Assembly: GCA_945905835.1 (NCBI GenBank)
Contig: CAMDQJ010000011.1
Span: forward strand, 1-52,362
Origin: Asaia bogorensis
Lineage (GTDB): Bacteria; Pseudomonadota; Alphaproteobacteria; Reyranellales; Reyranellaceae
Direction of reading: 5' to 3'
DNA: 52,362 nucleotides
How positions within the stretch are numbered: the stretch's first letter is position 1; the number at the start of each line of letters is the position of its first letter. Below, piece after piece: positions 45,457-52,362 of the stretch. A model generated the notes under the pieces. The model searched no databases. It saw nothing but the letters and a program-made list of their open reading frames with translations, and was not told the DNA's origin. The position numbers and the translations under genes are program-made.

Positions 45457-45882
45457 TTAGGCCGCCGCGACCGTCGCGTGGCCCTGCAGCGTGTCCTGGC
45501 CGTTCTGGTTGGTGCACTTGACCTCAAGGTCGATCAGCTTCTCGCCGTTCTCCTCGCGCTTGCCGGTGACCTTGCCGGAGAGCGTGATGACGTCGCCCAC
45601 CCAGGTGATCGAGGTGAAGCGCGTACCGAGCCGGCGGACGCGGTCGCGTGGCGCGTAGCTGGTGACCAGGCGCCCGAGGAAGCCCATCGACAACATGCCG
45701 TGGGCGAAGACGTCCTTGAAACCGAACTTCTTGGCGAAGTCGATGTCGACATGGATCGGATTGTGGTCGCCCGAGCCGCCGCAATAGAGCGCGAGCTGGT
45801 GGCGGCTGATCGGCGGCAGGACGATCGGCTTGATCGCGTCGCCGACCTTGACCTCCGCGAACTTGGGAACGGGTGCGGTCAT
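45457..45882 (-). CDS. MaoC-type (R)-specific enoyl-CoA hydratase, catalytic subunit
   Basis: The 141-residue hot-dog protein carries the hydratase-2 motif YCGGSGDHNPIHVDIDFAKK, with the catalytic Asp-x4-His, then DVFAHGMLSMGFLGRLV. It should hydrate a trans-2-enoyl-CoA to the (R)-3-hydroxyacyl-CoA. Directly upstream is a second hot-dog protein lacking the motif, and heterodimers of this kind are known (for example ChsH1/ChsH2). The gene lies 9 bp after its partner, and the SDR follows across a repeat-containing gap. Confidence 0.87.
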   Translation of the reverse strand: MTAPVPKFAEVKVGDAIKPIVLPPISRHQLALYCGGSGDHNPIHVDIDFAKKFGFKDVFAHGMLSMGFLGRLVTSYAPRDRVRRLGTRFTSITWVGDVITLSGKVTGKREENGEKLIDLEVKCTNQNGQDTLQGHATVAAA

Positions 45883-45891
45883 GTGTTCCTC

Positions 45892-46356
45892 CTACTTCTT
45901 CGCGGCGTCGGGATTGCGCACGACGGTGGTGCCAGTGACCTTGGCCACCAGCTTGCCCGCCTGGTCTTTCATCGAGGTCTCGTGGACCACGAACCACAGG
46001 GCGCCGCCCTTCTTGTCGTAAATGTCGACGATCTTCTGCTGGCAGGTGATCTTGTCGCCGACGAAGACCGGCGCGTAATAGTCGTAGTGCTGCTCGCCGT
46101 GCAGGATCAGGCCTATATCGACGTCGATCAGCTTGAGCAGCGCGCCCTTCTCGGGGTCGTCGTTGGTGATGGCCTGCAGGAAGGTCGGCGTCACCGGGAT
46201 CTTCGGATAGCCGGCCTTCTTGGCGGCGGTCTCATCGACATAGATCGGATCTTCCTCGCCGATGGCCTTGCAGAACAGCTTGAGCTTGCCGGCCTCGGCG
46301 ACGCTCGAATAGGCGTTGAACGTGTGGTCGATGTGCTTCTTGTCGATCTGGACCAC
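45892..46356 (-). CDS. MaoC-like N-terminal (FAS1-type) hot-dog protein, hydratase partner subunit
   Basis: The 154 residues (VQIDKKHIDHTFNAYSSVAE after the GTG start) have the hot-dog pattern of the N-terminal half of MaoC-type dehydratases: LFCKAIGEEDPIYVDETAA, IPVTPTFLQAI and HGEQHYDYYAPVFVGDKIT. The catalytic Asp-His pair of the downstream hydratase is not seen, so it is likely a structural or substrate-binding partner. The GTG at 46356 follows GGGAGGAAGAC. It lies just downstream of a terminator after the thiolase gene, which implies its own promoter or readthrough. Confidence 0.82.
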   Translation of the reverse strand: MVQIDKKHIDHTFNAYSSVAEAGKLKLFCKAIGEEDPIYVDETAAKKAGYPKIPVTPTFLQAITNDDPEKGALLKLIDVDIGLILHGEQHYDYYAPVFVGDKITCQQKIVDIYDKKGGALWFVVHETSMKDQAGKLVAKVTGTTVVRNPDAAKK

Positions 46357-46370
46357 GTCTTCCTCCCTCT

Positions 46371-46411
46371 AAAGAAAAACCCTCCCTCCGGCTCCCCAGC
46401 CGAAGAGAGGG
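46371..46411 (-). terminator. Rho-independent terminator after the thiolase gene
   Basis: On the minus strand the stem CCCTCTCTTCGGCT, loop GGGG and pairing arm AGCCGGAGGGAGGG (12 of 14 pairs) are followed by TTTTTCTTT. This is a good intrinsic terminator placed 15 bp after the thiolase stop. It separates the HMGCS-DUF35/thiolase pair from the downstream MaoC/SDR genes at the transcript level. Partial readthrough is possible. Confidence 0.8.
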
Positions 46412-46426
46412 TCGTTCGATCCGTCG

Positions 46427-47626
46427 TTACTCGTAGCGGCCGACGATGGCGACGCTGGAAATGTTCTCGCGCGGCGCGCCGCCGAGATTGTGCGTCATGC
46501 CGATGCGCGGGTTCTTGAGCTGGCGCGGGCCGGCCTTGCCCTGGATCTGCAGGTACATCTCGTAAAGCATGCGCAGGCCCGAGGCGCCGATCGGATGGCC
46601 GAAGCACTTGAGACCGCCGTCGATCTGGCAGGGGATGGTGCCATCGGCGTCGTAGAAGCCGTCGAGCACATCCCTCCAGCCCTTGCCGGTCTCCGAGATG
46701 TGCAGGTCTTCCATGGTCACCAGCTCGGTAACCGAGAAGCAGTCGTGGACCTCGAACATCGAGACCTCGTCGCGCGGGCTCTTGATGCCGGCCTCTTCAT
46801 AGGCCTTCTTGGCGGCGATGCGCGTGGTGTGGAAGTAGCTGCCGTCCCAGGAGTTATGGCCCGACTCGGAGCCGTTGGAGACCGAGAGCTGCAGCGCCTT
46901 GACGCTGACGATGTCTTTCTTGCCCAGCGCCTTGGCGATCTCGGGCGTGGTGACGATGGCCGCCGCCGCACCGTCCGACACGCCGCAGCAGTCGAACAGG
47001 CCGAGCGGTGAGGCGATCATCGGGGCGTTCAGGATGGTCTCCATCTCGACGGCCTTCTGCAGATGGGCCTTCGGGTTCTTGGCGCCGTTCTGGTGGCTCT
47101 TCCACGAGACGTGGCCAATCGCCTTCTTGAGGTCCTCGCCGCTGACGCCATGCGCCGTCATATAGGCCGTGGCGAGCTGAGCGAAGTTGCCCGGCGCCGT
47201 GCCGCTGGCGTTCCACAGGGCCTGCAGCGGGCCGCCACGGCCGCCGGGAAGGCCGCCGTAGCCGGTGTCCTTCAGCTTCTCGACGCCGAGAGCCAGGGCA
47301 AAGTCGGCCGCGCCCGAGGCCACGGCGTAGCAGGCGCCGCGGAAAGCCTCGGTGCCGGAAGCGCACATGTTCTCGACATGCGTGACCGGAATGTTGGGCA
47401 GGCGCAGCGTCGTACTGAGCGGAATGCCCGACTTGCCGACGTGCACTTCATCGATCGCGGTGGAGAACCACGCGGCCTGGAGCTGGTTCTGGTCGATGCC
47501 CGCGTCCTTCAGGCACTCCTTGTAGGCTTCGAGCATCAGCTCCTCGGCGCCGCTGTCCCAGCGTTCGCCGAACTTCGAGCAACCCATTCCGAGAATAGCG
47601 ACCTTGTCCTTGATGCCCCGAGCCAT
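46427..47626 (-). CDS. SCP2-type thiolase (acetyl-CoA acetyltransferase family)
   Basis: The 399-residue thiolase begins ARGIKDKVAILGMGCSKFG. The nucleophilic Cys88 lies in HVENMCASGTEAFRGACYAV. Later come the motif EVHDCFSVTELVTMEDL and the C-terminal GLKCFGHPIGASGLRMLY with His and base residues. SCP2-type thiolases cleave 3-oxoacyl-CoA, often branched or steroid chains, and in archaea one is in a channelling complex with HMG-CoA synthase and a DUF35 protein. Here the gene follows the fused HMGCS-like/DUF35 gene by 55 bp on the same strand, consistent with such a complex. A terminator follows it. Confidence 0.9.
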   Translation of the reverse strand: MARGIKDKVAILGMGCSKFGERWDSGAEELMLEAYKECLKDAGIDQNQLQAAWFSTAIDEVHVGKSGIPLSTTLRLPNIPVTHVENMCASGTEAFRGACYAVASGAADFALALGVEKLKDTGYGGLPGGRGGPLQALWNASGTAPGNFAQLATAYMTAHGVSGEDLKKAIGHVSWKSHQNGAKNPKAHLQKAVEMETILNAPMIASPLGLFDCCGVSDGAAAAIVTTPEIAKALGKKDIVSVKALQLSVSNGSESGHNSWDGSYFHTTRIAAKKAYEEAGIKSPRDEVSMFEVHDCFSVTELVTMEDLHISETGKGWRDVLDGFYDADGTIPCQIDGGLKCFGHPIGASGLRMLYEMYLQIQGKAGPRQLKNPRIGMTHNLGGAPRENISSVAIVGRYE

Positions 47627-47681
47627 GGCAGGCCTCCTGTAGTGGCGTTGGAATTCTAGACCTTTGTCCGGTGGAAGGCGA

Positions 47682-49124
47682 TCAAATCGGCGCCGCCTTC
47701 CAGAAATAACGCTTGAAGCCGCCGCGCATGATGTCGTTGTCGCGGATTCGGAAGGTCATGCGCATCTTGGCGCCGACCTTGACCTGATCCTTGTCGCTGT
47801 CGGTGAAGTCGGCCATGAAGCGCCCGCCCTCGGGGAAGGTGATCATGCCGTAGTAACCCGGCGGATCCGGCGAATAGACCAGCGAATCGGCGGTGAACGA
47901 CATCACCGCGCATTCGAGGCCGGCCATCGCATAGGGATCCTGGCTGTCGATGGCATGGCAGTTGGGATTGACGCAGACCTGGCTGCGCGGAAACTGCACG
48001 GTGCCGCAGACCTTGCACTTGCCGCCGACCAGGCCGTAGATCATGTCGCGCTTGCGCCACAGGACCGAGAGCGCGGTCTTCTTGTCGAACTCCGCGCGCA
48101 TGCCCTTGTCGATCGGCAGCATCTCGTTGAAGGCGAGGAACTTCATGTAGTTCTTCTCTTCCTTGCGCCGCGCCAGCCAGCCCGACAGGCCCTTGCGCTT
48201 GGGCAGCTTGTCCTTCTCGGCCGTGACCTCGAACACCAGGATGTCGACGCCCTGGCCGAAGGCCACGACCATGATCTTGTCGCCTTCCTTGGCGGTCTCG
48301 AGCGCATCGACCAGCATGACCAGCGCGTGCGCCGCACCGGTGTCGCCCAGCGCGGCGCCCAAAAGATCGCGCACGGCTGTTTCGGCGATGCCGCAGAACT
48401 TGGCCATTTGCTTCGGCACCGCCGGCATCAGGCTGGGCATGATGAAGTGGGTGATGTCGGCGCCTTTAAGCTTGCAGGCGGCGAGGCCGGCCTTGATCGC
48501 TGGCGGCACGATCTTCGAATAGCCCTCGTCGCGGATCCAGCGCTCTTCCCAGCCGTAGTCAAAGTCGGTTTCGTCGCCGCGGAAATGGTCGACGAAATCC
48601 ATCGACACGGAGTGACGGCCGACCAGCTTGGCGATGACATTCTCGGTGCCGCACAGAAGTGCCGCCGCGCCGTCGCCGTAGTTCAGCTCGTTCGACGAGG
48701 CGACCCGGGCCATGCGCTTGTCGGCGGCGGCGACGAGAGACGGCGCGCCGTCCTTCGAGGCGTTCAAGCCGGCGATTAGCGCCGAGGTGCCCGCCTTCAG
48801 CGAGCCGCCGATATCTGTCGTGGAAAGATTCTGCTCGACGTTCAGCGCCGTGCCGATGACGCCGGCATTCTGGCGATCCTTGAAGGGATGCGTCGTCGAG
48901 GCGAAGTAGATGTTGCGAACGTCCTCGGCCTTGTGGCTCGTGAGGCAGTCGCGTGACGCCTCGACCGCCATGGTGATCGAATCCTCGTCCCAGTTGGCCA
49001 TCGAGCGCTCGCCCTTGGCGAGGCCGCGCAATCCGCCGGCGAACCATTTGTTGGCGTCATAAACGGCCTGACGACTGAGGCGCAGGCGCGGGACATAGGC
49101 CCCGAAGGCCACGATTCCGACCAT
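47682..49124 (-). CDS. Fused HMG-CoA-synthase-like/DUF35 (OB-fold zinc-ribbon) protein, 480 aa
   Basis: Residues 1-300 have the thiolase-like fold of HMG-CoA synthase/ketoacyl synthase III: MVGIVAFGAYVPRLRLSRQA, DRQNAGVIGTALN, NLSTTDIGGSLKAGTSAL, SSNELNYGDGAAALLCGTEN and LGDTGAAHALVML. Residues ~355-480 form a DUF35 acyl-CoA-associated domain with a zinc ribbon (Cys370, Cys373, Cys384, Cys389) and OB-fold (YYGMITFPEGGRFMADF). The nucleophilic Cys expected before KAGT is Leu109, and the F-H-x-P His motif appears replaced (FIMPSL). A canonical synthase reaction is thus unlikely; a scaffold or altered role with the adjacent thiolase is inferred. ATG 49124 follows GGAGGAAACAAC. Confidence 0.85.
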   Translation of the reverse strand: MVGIVAFGAYVPRLRLSRQAVYDANKWFAGGLRGLAKGERSMANWDEDSITMAVEASRDCLTSHKAEDVRNIYFASTTHPFKDRQNAGVIGTALNVEQNLSTTDIGGSLKAGTSALIAGLNASKDGAPSLVAAADKRMARVASSNELNYGDGAAALLCGTENVIAKLVGRHSVSMDFVDHFRGDETDFDYGWEERWIRDEGYSKIVPPAIKAGLAACKLKGADITHFIMPSLMPAVPKQMAKFCGIAETAVRDLLGAALGDTGAAHALVMLVDALETAKEGDKIMVVAFGQGVDILVFEVTAEKDKLPKRKGLSGWLARRKEEKNYMKFLAFNEMLPIDKGMRAEFDKKTALSVLWRKRDMIYGLVGGKCKVCGTVQFPRSQVCVNPNCHAIDSQDPYAMAGLECAVMSFTADSLVYSPDPPGYYGMITFPEGGRFMADFTDSDKDQVKVGAKMRMTFRIRDNDIMRGGFKRYFWKAAPI

Positions 49125-49226
49125 TGTTGTTTCCTCCGAACGACCTGAACGCTTGTTCATTTTTGTTTAGCGCGGCGGCCCGTGACGGGCGAGCCGGTTT
49201 TCGACATGGCTGCCAGCCTGGTGAAA

Positions 49227-50075
49227 CTAACTTCCGACTGGCGGAACGACGCCTGGCGGTCCCGGCGGCAACTCGCGTGGCGAGCCGATGTAGCCGGCAT
49301 CCGGCGGGATCATCAGGAACTTCTTGCCGTCCTTCACCTCGACCCAGGGCAGGACCGTCTTGACCTTGCGCGTCACCGAGGCGGCGATGGCGCCCGCGAC
49401 CGTGCCGCCCTCGCCCAGCAACTCGAGGTTCTTCTGCGTAGGATAAACCACCGTGCGCTTGCCAGCCAAGGCCTCGGTGAGAGCGACGCTCGGCCGGATC
49501 CAGATCGAGTCGACGGATTCGCTGCCGTCATGCAGTGCCACCTGATCAGCCGGCGCCTCGGCCAGGAAGAACCAGGTGTCGAAGCGCTTCGGCACGAAGG
49601 CCGGCGTGATCCAATGCGCGAACGGCGTCATCAAATCGGTGGCAAGATCGAGATCTTCGGCCTCGACGGCATCGGTGATCGACGCGGTGTTCTTGACCAG
49701 CCGGTCGCGCCAACGCTCCTCGATCGGCTTCAGATCGGCCGCGCCGATCAGCCCGTTATGGCCGCGCTTGCGCGCCAGCAGCACACCGCACTCCTCGAAG
49801 GCCTCGCGGACGCCGGCGATGCGGAAGGCGAGCTCTGAGTCGGACAGGCTCGCAGAGCCAGTGCAGCGACTGCGCATGCGGGCGTCGCTGTCGGCCTTCT
49901 CAACCTTGCCGCCGGGAAACACGATGGCGCCGGAAAACGAATCGATCTGGTGATGACGCACCACCATGAAGACCTCGAGCGGCGACGTGGCATCGCCTCG
50001 TTTGCTCGGCCGCAGCATCAGGACGGTGGTGGCGGGAACGGCGGGGGCCGGTTCCTTCTTGGGTTTGTCGCTCAT
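49227..50075 (-). CDS. NUDIX hydrolase, NUDT7/NUDT19-like (CoA-type), 282 aa
   Basis: The product has a VFPGGKVEKADSDARM start of the Nudix domain and the catalytic helix VREAFEECGVLLA (R90-E91-x2-E94-E95-x-G97). There is a larger than normal spacing of about 33 residues between GGK and REAFEE, a feature of NUDT7/NUDT19 CoA and acyl-CoA diphosphatases. The remaining part, FAHWITPAFVPKRFDTWFFL, fits that class. It likely trims CoA or acyl-CoA. It is upstream of the HMGCS-DUF35 gene on the same strand (102 bp) and divergent from the alpha/beta hydrolase gene (88 bp). Confidence 0.86.
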   Translation of the reverse strand: MSDKPKKEPAPAVPATTVLMLRPSKRGDATSPLEVFMVVRHHQIDSFSGAIVFPGGKVEKADSDARMRSRCTGSASLSDSELAFRIAGVREAFEECGVLLARKRGHNGLIGAADLKPIEERWRDRLVKNTASITDAVEAEDLDLATDLMTPFAHWITPAFVPKRFDTWFFLAEAPADQVALHDGSESVDSIWIRPSVALTEALAGKRTVVYPTQKNLELLGEGGTVAGAIAASVTRKVKTVLPWVEVKDGKKFLMIPPDAGYIGSPRELPPGPPGVVPPVGS

Positions 50076-50163
50076 CTTTCCTCACTCATGCGCCGCTCCC
50101 CGCCAGGAGAGAGGTCGCAGGCAACCTAGCACGCACGCGACAATGTGCTAAGACGCGGCCGGC

Positions 50164-50904
50164 ATGGCTTCCGCATCGCGCATTTACATCTGCCTCCCCG
50201 GCGCCTGGATGGGTGCCTGGACGTGGAAACTCGTCGTCGAGCGCGTCGCGGCAGCAGGCCACGACATCCGCGCCTTGTCGTTTCGCGGCGTCGGCGAGCG
50301 CGCGGCGGAACTCTCGCCCGACATCGACAACGATGTGCTGATGGCCGACACGATCGCCTATCTGGAGAAGGAAGACCTTCGCGACGTCGTGCTGGTCGGC
50401 CACAGCTTCGGCAGCCTGATCGCCAGCCTCGTCACCGATCGCGTGCCCGAGCGCATCGGGCATCTCGTCATCATAGACGGCGGCATCGCGACCGACGGCC
50501 AGTCGATCTTCGGCCGCATCCCGGCGGAGATCGTGGCCAAGCGCAAAAAGCTGGTGAAGATCGTGAACGGCACCGAGGTGCTGCCCTTCGCCCCGATCGG
50601 CAGCCTGATCATCGACGACCCGGAGCTGGCGGCGTGGACGCACCGCCAGCTCACGCCGCATCCCGTCGCCTGCTACACTAAGCCGATCCGCCTGTTCCAT
50701 CCCGCCGGCAACGGACGGCCGATGACCTATATCGCCTGCACCAAGCCGCGCTATCCCGTCTCCGCCGGCATGCACGAGAAGGTGCAGACCATGGCGCATA
50801 TCCGCTACCGCTCGATCGAGGCCGGGCACAACTGCATCCTTTCAGCGCCCGACCTTGTCGCGCGCGAATTGCTGGAGATCCCGAGATGCCCCACCAAACC
50901 ATGA
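50164..50904 (+). CDS. Alpha/beta fold hydrolase, 246 aa
   Basis: The protein begins MASASRIYICLPGAWMGAWT, an LPGxW oxyanion loop, and has the nucleophile elbow VLVGHSFGSL (Ser81). The catalytic His is near the C-terminus in SIEAGHNCILSAP, and an acidic residue lies in between. This pattern is found in esterases and related hydrolases (methyl-esterase/MenH-like lineage). The substrate is unknown. The coding end overlaps the next gene's start by 19 bp, implying coupling. Confidence 0.87.
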   Translation: MASASRIYICLPGAWMGAWTWKLVVERVAAAGHDIRALSFRGVGERAAELSPDIDNDVLMADTIAYLEKEDLRDVVLVGHSFGSLIASLVTDRVPERIGHLVIIDGGIATDGQSIFGRIPAEIVAKRKKLVKIVNGTEVLPFAPIGSLIIDDPELAAWTHRQLTPHPVACYTKPIRLFHPAGNGRPMTYIACTKPRYPVSAGMHEKVQTMAHIRYRSIEAGHNCILSAPDLVARELLEIPRCPTKP

Positions 50905-51275
50905 CTGGGCAGCTGATGATCCTGGTCGCCGGCCCCTACCGTGGCGGCACCAACGACGATCCCGTGCTGATCCAGCGCAACGTCGACGCCATGGAGGACA
51001 TGGCGCTGGTGGTGTTCCGCCTCGGCCACCTGCCCGTGCTGGGCGAATGGTTTGCCCTGCCGCTGCTGCGGCACGCCGGCTCGAAGAAGATCGGCGATGC
51101 GGTGTTCGACGAGATCTTCCATCCCATCGCCCGCGAATTGATCGGCAAGTGCGACGCCGTGCTGCGCATCGGCGGGCCGTCAGCTGGCGCCGACGACATG
51201 GTCGCCACCGGCCAGAAACTCGGCAAAAAGATCTTCCGCGGCGTCGCCGAAATCCCGAAACGGGTGCGCGGGTAA
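50886..51275 (+). CDS. DUF4406-like (nucleoside deoxyribosyltransferase-like fold) protein
   Basis: The 129 residues have LMILVAGPYRGGTNDDPVLI near residue 10, then VDAMEDMALVVFRLGHLPVLG, SKKIGDAVFDEIFHPIAREL and CDAVLRIGGPSAGADDMV. This resembles the DUF4406/2'-deoxyribosyltransferase-like Rossmannoid fold that binds nucleosides. The activity is not known. The ATG at 50886 follows CTGGAGATC; ATG 50901, overlapping the upstream stop as ATGA, is an alternative. Confidence 0.75.
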   Translation: MPHQTMTGQLMILVAGPYRGGTNDDPVLIQRNVDAMEDMALVVFRLGHLPVLGEWFALPLLRHAGSKKIGDAVFDEIFHPIARELIGKCDAVLRIGGPSAGADDMVATGQKLGKKIFRGVAEIPKRVRG

Positions 51276-51316
51276 GGCTTGCCGGGCGCAGGCCCGCTTC
51301 GCTACGGTCCGGCCGC

Positions 51317-51829
51317 ATGAAAACAGCGCCCTACCCCCTGATCGACCTCGATCTCGCCGCACCGCTCGATCTCCACCGTGCCACCGTTCAGCCCGACTGG
51401 ATCGACTGGAACGGCCACATGAACGTCGGCTTCTATGTCGTGGCCTTCGACAAGGCGACCGACACGCTGTGCCAGCAGTTCGGCTGCGGCTTCGAGTACA
51501 CGCGCGACAAGATCGGCATGACCTTCGTGCTCGAGGCGCATGTCACCTACGACCAGGAGGTCAAGGAAGGCGATCCGCTGCGTATCACCACCCAGATCCT
51601 CGACCACGATCCCAAGCGCCTGCACTACATCCACGCCATGTATCACGCCACCGAGGGCTACCTCGCCGCGACCAACGAGCTGATGCTGATGAACATCGAC
51701 TATGCCACCCGCCGCTCGGCGCCGTGGCCCGACTTCGCCATGGAGCGCATCGACAAGCTCGCCGCCGCGCACAAGAAATTGCCGGTGCCGAAGCAGGCCG
51801 GCCGCCTCATCGGCATCCGCAAGAAGTAG
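51317..51829 (+). CDS. Thioesterase family (4-hydroxybenzoyl-CoA thioesterase-like) protein, copy 1
   Basis: The 170-residue hot-dog thioesterase has the motif DWIDWNGHMNVGFYVVAFDK (Asp/Asn catalytic region), then GMTFVLEAHVTYDQEVKEGD and LHYIHAMYHATEGYLAATNE. It belongs to the acyl-CoA thioesterase group that hydrolyses acyl- or aroyl-CoA or carnitine esters. The start is ATG 51317, a G+C-rich context with no strong ribosome site. It is a tandem paralogue of the next gene, 5 bp away. Confidence 0.88.
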   Translation: MKTAPYPLIDLDLAAPLDLHRATVQPDWIDWNGHMNVGFYVVAFDKATDTLCQQFGCGFEYTRDKIGMTFVLEAHVTYDQEVKEGDPLRITTQILDHDPKRLHYIHAMYHATEGYLAATNELMLMNIDYATRRSAPWPDFAMERIDKLAAAHKKLPVPKQAGRLIGIRKK

Positions 51830-51834
51830 CGCCG

Positions 51835-52350
51835 ATGCTGGTCACCCTGCCTTATGAATTGCCCGAGCTGGTGACGCACGCGCCCTTCGACATCCATCGC
51901 TCCGTCGTGTTACGGGAATGGCTCGACTGGAACGGCCATATGAACGTGGCTTTCTACGTCACCGCCTTCGACCAGGCCTCGGGCGCCTTCATGCGCAACA
52001 TGGGGTTGGGCCGACAATACGTCGACGGCAATCACGGCATGACCTTCGTGCTGGAAATCCACGTCACCTACGACCGCGAGATGAAGGGCGGCGCGCCGAT
52101 GCGCTTCACGACCCAGTTGCTCGAGCGCGACGCCAAGCGCGTGCACCTCTATCACGAGATGTTTCACGCCGATGAGGGCTACCTGGCCGCGACCAACGAG
52201 GTGATCGTGATGAACATCGACTACGCCACGCGCCGCGCCGGGCCGTGGCCGGTTCAGGCGGCCGAGCGGCTGGAGGCAGTGTGGGCCGAGCACAAGGCGC
52301 TGCCGCGGCCAGCCAAGGCCGGGCGGGTCATGGGGTTGGCTAAAAAGTAG
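51835..52350 (+). CDS. Thioesterase family protein, tandem paralogue (copy 2)
   Basis: The 171 residues align along their length with the preceding gene: EWLDWNGHMNVAFYVTAFDQ, GMTFVLEIHVTYDREMKGG, YHEMFHADEGYLAATNEV and INYD-like MNIDYATRRAGPWP. The same hot-dog active-site motif is retained. The two copies have diverged clearly at the N-terminus, suggesting different acyl-CoA or carnitine substrates. The gene ends 12 bp before the window edge, so the operon may continue. Confidence 0.88.
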   Translation: MLVTLPYELPELVTHAPFDIHRSVVLREWLDWNGHMNVAFYVTAFDQASGAFMRNMGLGRQYVDGNHGMTFVLEIHVTYDREMKGGAPMRFTTQLLERDAKRVHLYHEMFHADEGYLAATNEVIVMNIDYATRRAGPWPVQAAERLEAVWAEHKALPRPAKAGRVMGLAKK

Positions 52351-52362
52351 TCAGGCGGACCG

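Overview
The window is a gene-dense, high-GC (roughly two-thirds G+C by eye) chromosomal segment from an alphaproteobacterium. The gene content (many Bug/TctC and TrpX-type binding proteins, CaiB/BaiF CoA-transferases, crotonases, amidases, VOC proteins, an Azospirillum-like gltBD) suggests a metabolically versatile soil or water member of the Rhodospirillales/Reyranella/Bradyrhizobium sort. This placement is inferred; there is no rRNA or tRNA in the window. I found no CRISPR array, phage, integrase or complete insertion sequence.

Layout. 0-9.3 kb: the end of an MFS transporter, a VOC protein, a LivM-type permease, two crotonases, an unrecognised 534-residue protein paired with a cytochrome P450, a frameshifted SLOG/SLATT-type membrane gene and a quinone oxidoreductase. 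9.3-14.9 kb: threonine aldolase, an orphan molybdopterin-binding hydroxylase subunit with a small membrane protein, and a minus-strand run (small protein, GNAT, AroQ-like). 14.9-21.0 kb: gltD-gltB. 21.1-25.9 kb: a 3.9-kb plus-strand block (metallophosphatase, lipoprotein, double CoA-transferase). Both ends of the block cut through genes, and the flanking minus-strand genes, including putA, are truncated at the same points. 25.9-33.1 kb: two convergent operons. The plus operon has the order binding protein, Rieske oxygenase alpha, beta, PdxA-like dehydrogenase, as in terephthalate (tph) operons. The minus operon has EthD (frameshifted), binding protein, ThDP enzyme, VOC protein. 33.1-43.1 kb: TrpX-like binding protein, hrpB, amidase, apt, DUF2817 peptidase, cNMP-patatin, DUF2000, and an AraC regulator interrupted by an amber codon. 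43.2-49.1 kb: FAD monooxygenase, then a minus-strand acyl-CoA locus (SDR, two MaoC-type hot-dog proteins, SCP2-type thiolase, and a fused HMG-CoA-synthase-like/DUF35 protein lacking the catalytic cysteine). 49.2-52.4 kb: NUDIX, alpha/beta hydrolase, DUF4406-like protein and tandem thioesterases.

How the genes work together. The strongest themes are aromatic or organic acid uptake and ring oxidation (25.9-33.1 kb), CoA-thioester chemistry (crotonases, CaiB, the MaoC/SDR/thiolase/HMGCS-DUF35 set, thioesterases, a CoA-type NUDIX) and nitrogen assimilation (gltBD). A second theme is erosion: at least seven genes are truncated, frameshifted or interrupted.

Most interesting candidates: the thiolase plus Cys-less HMGCS-DUF35 fusion, the tph-like locus with its convergent partner operon, the unknown protein/P450 pair, and the four-gene truncation scar around 21.6-25.5 kb. 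All functions are assigned by reading motifs and context; no database search was run.
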